A DNA stretch of 64,000 nucleotides from Pyrenula massariospora (Eukaryota; Ascomycota; Eurotiomycetes; Pyrenulales; Pyrenulaceae). Under the pieces are notes generated by a model. It was not told the DNA's origin. It did no database searches and worked only from the letters and a program-made list of their open reading frames with translations. The stretch is from contig JAGFMI010000006.1 in assembly GCA_021030905.1 (NCBI GenBank), positions 186,001 to 250,000 on the forward strand. The letters run 5' to 3'. Positions 60,201-64,000 of this stretch are shown here, in pieces. The position numbers and the translations under genes were made by a program. Within the stretch, counting starts at the first letter, position 1, and each line of letters opens with the position of its first letter.

Positions 60201-60882
60201 GGCAGTTTGTGCACAACGTTATGTTCGTGATGAGAACGGCCTTTGGGAGAGGAATACCACCCGGGAATGAGAAGTCAACGCAGAGGCTATAGTCGATAGA
60301 GTAATACAAGTTGTCCTTCTATTCAATTAATTGACGCTCAAGACCAAGGAAAACATGAGACGGGTACGCCTGCTCCTGATGACCTTAACTCCATCATCGC
60401 TTGCCTACCACGGATATTATACAACGAAAAACACCGGATCAACGATACTAACGAAGAATGTTCAATGCACTGAATGATACGCCCTACTGAAGTCCAAGGA
60501 AGCTGCTGACAAGCGGTATCCTCCCGGCCGGCACGGCGTAGTCATACTCATCTGCAAGCCTGCCGGCCGCAATGTGTACCGCTTCGGGCGCTATGGATAG
60601 CTCCTTCTGCAAATATTAAGCAAGTGAGTGGCTTAGGAATGCACCATGCAGATAAGACCATACGATACTGGTCTAAAGGAATGCATATGGGATTCAGATT
60701 TGCGACGGCACAGTAGTCGGGCTTCAAGTGCGCCTCGTCGGGGATCCGGCTGATTATTGCGCGTATTTCGACGTCTTATTCCGTGCTCGGTCGATGGCGT
60801 ATAAGTAGCTCATGCGTATCGGCGTTCTCATCCTCCTGGTCTGCCCGGCGTTTTCTATCCTGTCTGCCCTCTCGCTTTCGCC
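60201..60882. promoter_or_regulatory. Divergent promoter of PKS and regulator
   Basis: The 680-bp intergenic region contains CCGGCCGG (60524-60531) and, about 50 bp away, GCCGGCCG (60572-60579), so CGGCCG occurs twice. Such CGG palindromes are plausible sites for the neighbouring Zn2Cys6 protein. No binding evidence exists. Confidence 0.4.
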
Positions 60883-62273
60883 GTGAAGCGAATGTCTTTG
60901 CCCGGCCCACGTGACAGCGTGTCGGCACGGGCCGCCGATCCAGACCGAACAGAGGTTGCCGTCGTTCGACGCGTTGCCGGCCGAACATTGCGCAAGTCGT
61001 GCGACAGATGCCACCAACAGAAGCTGCGGTGCGTGGGAGACAAGGTCTCGTTGACTCGATGCAAGCGCTGCCAAAGGACTGGGCTCGAGTGTGTGTATGG
61101 GGCGAGATACAGCAAGAACGCAAGCCAATCCAGCGTCAATATCTCTGAGACCCGGGACGATGACCCCACATATTTCACGAACCCGACTATGGACGATCCG
61201 ATCGGCGAGCTAGACACAATGTTGGGACTTGAATCGGCTCAGTTCAACGATGTGTTTCCAATTACTCCCTCGGCTTGGCCCGCCACTGACGACGGAGGCT
61301 TCCCTGCCGCCCCCAATTTGTCTGCATCTGGGCGCAGTTCTGGCACCTTTGTCGGCTCAGCTATGAGCATGCCATTGCTCTCCTCAGACAGCTCATCTGA
61401 AGCAGGTGATGAAACCATGCCCGAATTTGCTGACCTGTCGGCGGAGCTTGCCGACGCCTTTCAGAAGTTGGAAGCGATCTTTATAAGGACGGCGGACGAT
61501 CAGACGAGCCGAGAAACTCAAAATTGTATGACATTGATTTTAAACTCTAAACAAGACTAAAGATATCGTCCCTGTTAACTCCATTGTTAGATCCGATTGG
61601 CGAAGTCTTGAACGCCCTTGACGATTTTCTGGGTGTTCTCCAGCTCGACAATATGGTGGGAGCAAGCACCCCTTGCACACCGCAAAGCCCACGCTATGCA
61701 TACCTACGCAGCAACCAGGCTTCGATAGCGGCGCAAGGCTATGTCCTTTGTGCAAGGCTTCTAGCCTCTCTATCAGAGCAAATACTCCAGAGCCTCTTGG
61801 CATCCCCATTGAGGTCTGCTTCCAGCAACTTAGCTAGCTCTGACAGCACTCAAAACGCAAGTAGTACAAGAACAGATGCGGGAGCATCAGAGAGGCATTT
61901 CTCTGACCCAAGTCATGTTCCGCGAACTCTTCGACTAGGAGATTTACACGCGCCTCCAGACCATTTTGATCATGCATTGAATTCCAGTGCCAACTTGCTC
62001 CACATAGGCAGCAGCCGACTACATAAGATGGAAGATCTGCTTGGAATACCCTCTCAGCAACGACTTGGAAGCCCTTCATTGATAGTCTGTGTGGAGCAGG
62101 AAGATCTTACTCAGCAGGCGCTCCCAGGTAATGGTTCTTCAAGACCATCATTGCCAGCTCGTTTCGTCGCGTCAATATGGGAGGACGAGGCGACACTGAG
62201 CAGCAAATCCCCTGTTGTGTTAATACAGCGCTGTCGTGCTGCAATTCTAGGGCTTACTAAGCACTCGGCTTGA
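60883..62273 (+). CDS. Zn2Cys6 transcription factor, PKS-cluster type
   Basis: There are two exons, 60883-61525 and 61591-62273 (65-bp intron), giving 441 aa; Met-4 is an alternative start. The binuclear zinc cluster is at about residues 40-71 (CDRCHQQKLRCVGDK, then CKRCQRTGLECVY), preceded by basic residues. The rest is Ser-rich with an AflR-like C-terminal region (VLCARLLASLSEQILQSLLA, and SLIVCVEQEDL). It lacks the long fungal-specific middle homology domain, as is typical for AflR-type pathway regulators. It shares a promoter region with the PKS, so it most likely activates the PKS cluster. Control of the RiPP genes is an open question. Confidence 0.9.
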
Positions 62274-63041
62274 TAAGTAGGGTAGCAACAGTTCGATCAG
62301 CAAGGCACTTTTCTATGGCTTTGCGCCGCGTTCGGCTATACGCGACAGGATAACCGACACCACTCTCGATGCTTTCTAGATAGCGCTATTAGAGTTAGAG
62401 CGCACTACTGATTTCGTAAGTTACAAGATATAGAAGCTAAGGAAATCAAACGGCGCAGAGCTACCAGTATAAGCAGATGATAACTATAATAGCCACAGGG
62501 CAGGCAGCATATTTACACACATAATCGATGCAGAGCAAGAACACACCGCTCCTATAAATGCCTAGACGACGTATTTACGTCAGGAGCTTCCCGCTAACTC
62601 TATAGGTTAGAAATTAGTAGGGCCAGAGCTGAGCGGCCTTGCACTAGATAGCCGCCACTGAAAAGTCATCAGAGGTGTTGCTGCTAAAGCACTTAAATTT
62701 GACCTATTCTAGAGTGGGATATGCCGAATGAGACCATCCGAAGATGTCTTAGCAATTTGGTAAGTGACCAATCAACCAATCAAAGATCTCGCGATTAGTT
62801 CCTCAACATACAAGTACCCAACTCTTGATCAACCAATCAAATAGGTGTAGATTTGGGCAGATCACTTGTTCGCCACTATGGTGCTATCAAAATCGCTCTC
62901 AAATTGTACACTAATTCCGTATCTACACAATTTGGAGCAATGGCTAACGATAACACCGTACTATGCTGGACATATCCAAGACTTAATTCGCATATGCTCG
63001 AACCTCTCGCACACTAGGCATCAATGAAGCCCTCCGGACAA
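62274..63041. other. Spacer with possible decayed sequence
   Basis: AT-richer DNA with many stops in all frames lies between the regulator and the exporter. CCAATCA boxes repeat around 62,764-62,781 and 62,834-62,841. The part from 62,330 to 62,720 may be an old decayed element, but no family could be recognised. Confidence 0.3.
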
Positions 63042-64000
63042 TCATGCTTTAACTGACCCGGTTGCAGCCGGCGATTTGTTCGGAGGCTTTGCGTCCTTCG
63101 TAGTCTCAGAGATGGATCTCCACTCTCCAGCAAAGGCAGCGATGAAAGTAGCGCCACTCAGCGCAATACTGAAAACCCATGCGGCTTTAAGACCGATCAT
63201 GTACGAGTTGACAACGGCCGCAAGGTCTTCAGGGTTCGGGAACGCTCGTCTTAGTCCAGTAGCACCCGCAGTCAGCACGTTCGTGGCGGTGACAACAGGA
63301 TTGCCACTGGGGAGCGTTTCGATGAGGCGATTGTTAAGAATGGCCTGACCAGTCGAGATACCGAAACCTCCACCAACAAAGAGAGTGACTATCGAGATAT
63401 GTTAGCTTTCCATGTGTGACAGTCCTGTAAGCGAACGAGACTTACACATCATGATTCCCACAGTGACAGACATGTCTTGTCGTGTTGAGACCCTCTGGGC
63501 AACTATGACCGGAAGCTGCATGACAATGCCTATTCCAACACCTGCAACAATTTGGTAACCAATCCAGGACCCAGCCGACGAATTGATATCTAAAGTATAG
63601 TATAGACCAGATCCAATCGTCATCAAGATGCCACCTACCCAGAGGAAGGGCTGGTAGTATCCGATACGTCCCAAAATGATGGAACTAATAAAACTTGCGA
63701 TGGCTTGCATACTAAAGTCAGTAAAACGCCTCGAAAAGAGAGTCTGAATGATTCATACAGATTGATAGCACGCTAGGAAGTGTGCGTATACCGCTGGTCG
63801 ATGGTGAGACCCCTCGAACAGCTTGGAAGTAGATAGGAAGGGTGTAAATTCGAGAGGTCCCACCGCAGTTGGAGCTAGAGACACAAATCGTCAGTTTCAG
63901 CATACACACACTTGAGCTTCTTAAGCTTACATGAAGTTGTAAATTGCACATGCAGCAATGTTACGACTCTTCAAAAGCCGTTTTGGAATCATAGCAGTAT
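63042..64000 (-). CDS. MFS drug:H+ antiporter (14-TM type), cut by the window edge
   Basis: Exons on the minus strand are from the edge to 63931, then 63874 to about 63,770, about 63,714 to 63446, and 63388-63042. Introns 63875-63930 and 63389-63445 have clean signals. Family markers are CAIYNFISNCGGTSRIYTLP, LPIYFQAVRGVSPSTSGIR, GRIGYYQPFLWVGGILM, GSWIGYQIVAGVGIGIVMQLP and a Lys-rich C-terminus. These are toxin- or drug-efflux transporters of the DHA14 group at the plasma membrane. Next to a PKS and its regulator, export of the polyketide is the likely job. The second intron (about 63,715-63,770) does not join the flanking frames with its obvious GTATGA and TAG signals. The N-terminus lies outside. 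Confidence 0.82.

Noticed and set aside
62330-62720. A pogo-type transposase remnant
   Set aside because: The sequence looks decayed, but no frame gives a recognisable transposase motif, so no family is claimed.

Overview
The window reads as nuclear DNA of a filamentous ascomycete (Pezizomycotina). Genes are compact, most introns are 44-100 bp with GTRNGT-type donors and a CTAAC-like branch point, and the families are typical of that group: UstYa/DUF3328 proteins, a fungal highly reducing PKS, Zn2Cys6 regulators, Clr5-ankyrin proteins, a 2EXR/F-box-like protein and Laa2. I cannot name the genus. No tRNA, rRNA, CRISPR array or intact transposon was recognised.

Left part (1-38 kb). An MFS transporter is cut by the left edge. 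It is followed by a 904-aa ankyrin protein, a long gene-poor stretch, and then a series of mostly housekeeping genes: a 2EXR/F-box-like protein, a Ted1-type metallophosphoesterase, a CCCH zinc-finger protein, the nucleoporin Nsp1, a GFA-domain protein and the clathrin-adaptor accessory protein Laa2. Between these lie accessory islands. One is a 312-bp tandem repeat whose copies differ by C/T and G/A transitions, the pattern left by RIP. The others are two paralogous secreted proteins distantly like M35-type metalloproteases, both without a proper HExxH site, and a 1.3-kb-codon Clr5-ankyrin protein.

Right part (40-64 kb). This is secondary-metabolite territory. At 40.3-41.0 kb is a secreted precursor with ten near-identical Kex2-delimited repeats (KR-x-PQKASYEGVTE), the layout of a fungal dikaritin/UstA-type RiPP precursor. 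Four UstYa-family proteins follow within 10 kb, in divergent pairs, together with a DOMON/cytochrome b561 membrane protein and a seven-TM protein. The RiPP model is that Kex2 cuts the precursor in the secretory pathway and the membrane-anchored UstYa proteins oxidatively crosslink or modify the released peptides. At 51.0-60.2 kb lies a ~2988-aa HR-PKS (KS-AT-DH-MT-psiER-KR-ACP-C), divergent from a Zn2Cys6 regulator and followed by an MFS exporter.

The strongest novelty candidates are the RiPP locus, with its unusual core peptide, one UstYa protein whose two HxxHC motifs are both degenerate and another with a ~190-residue N-terminal extension, and its direct abutment on the PKS locus. Whether these form one composite cluster or two neighbours cannot be decided from sequence alone. 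Exon coordinates were worked out by hand from splice signals and reading frame.
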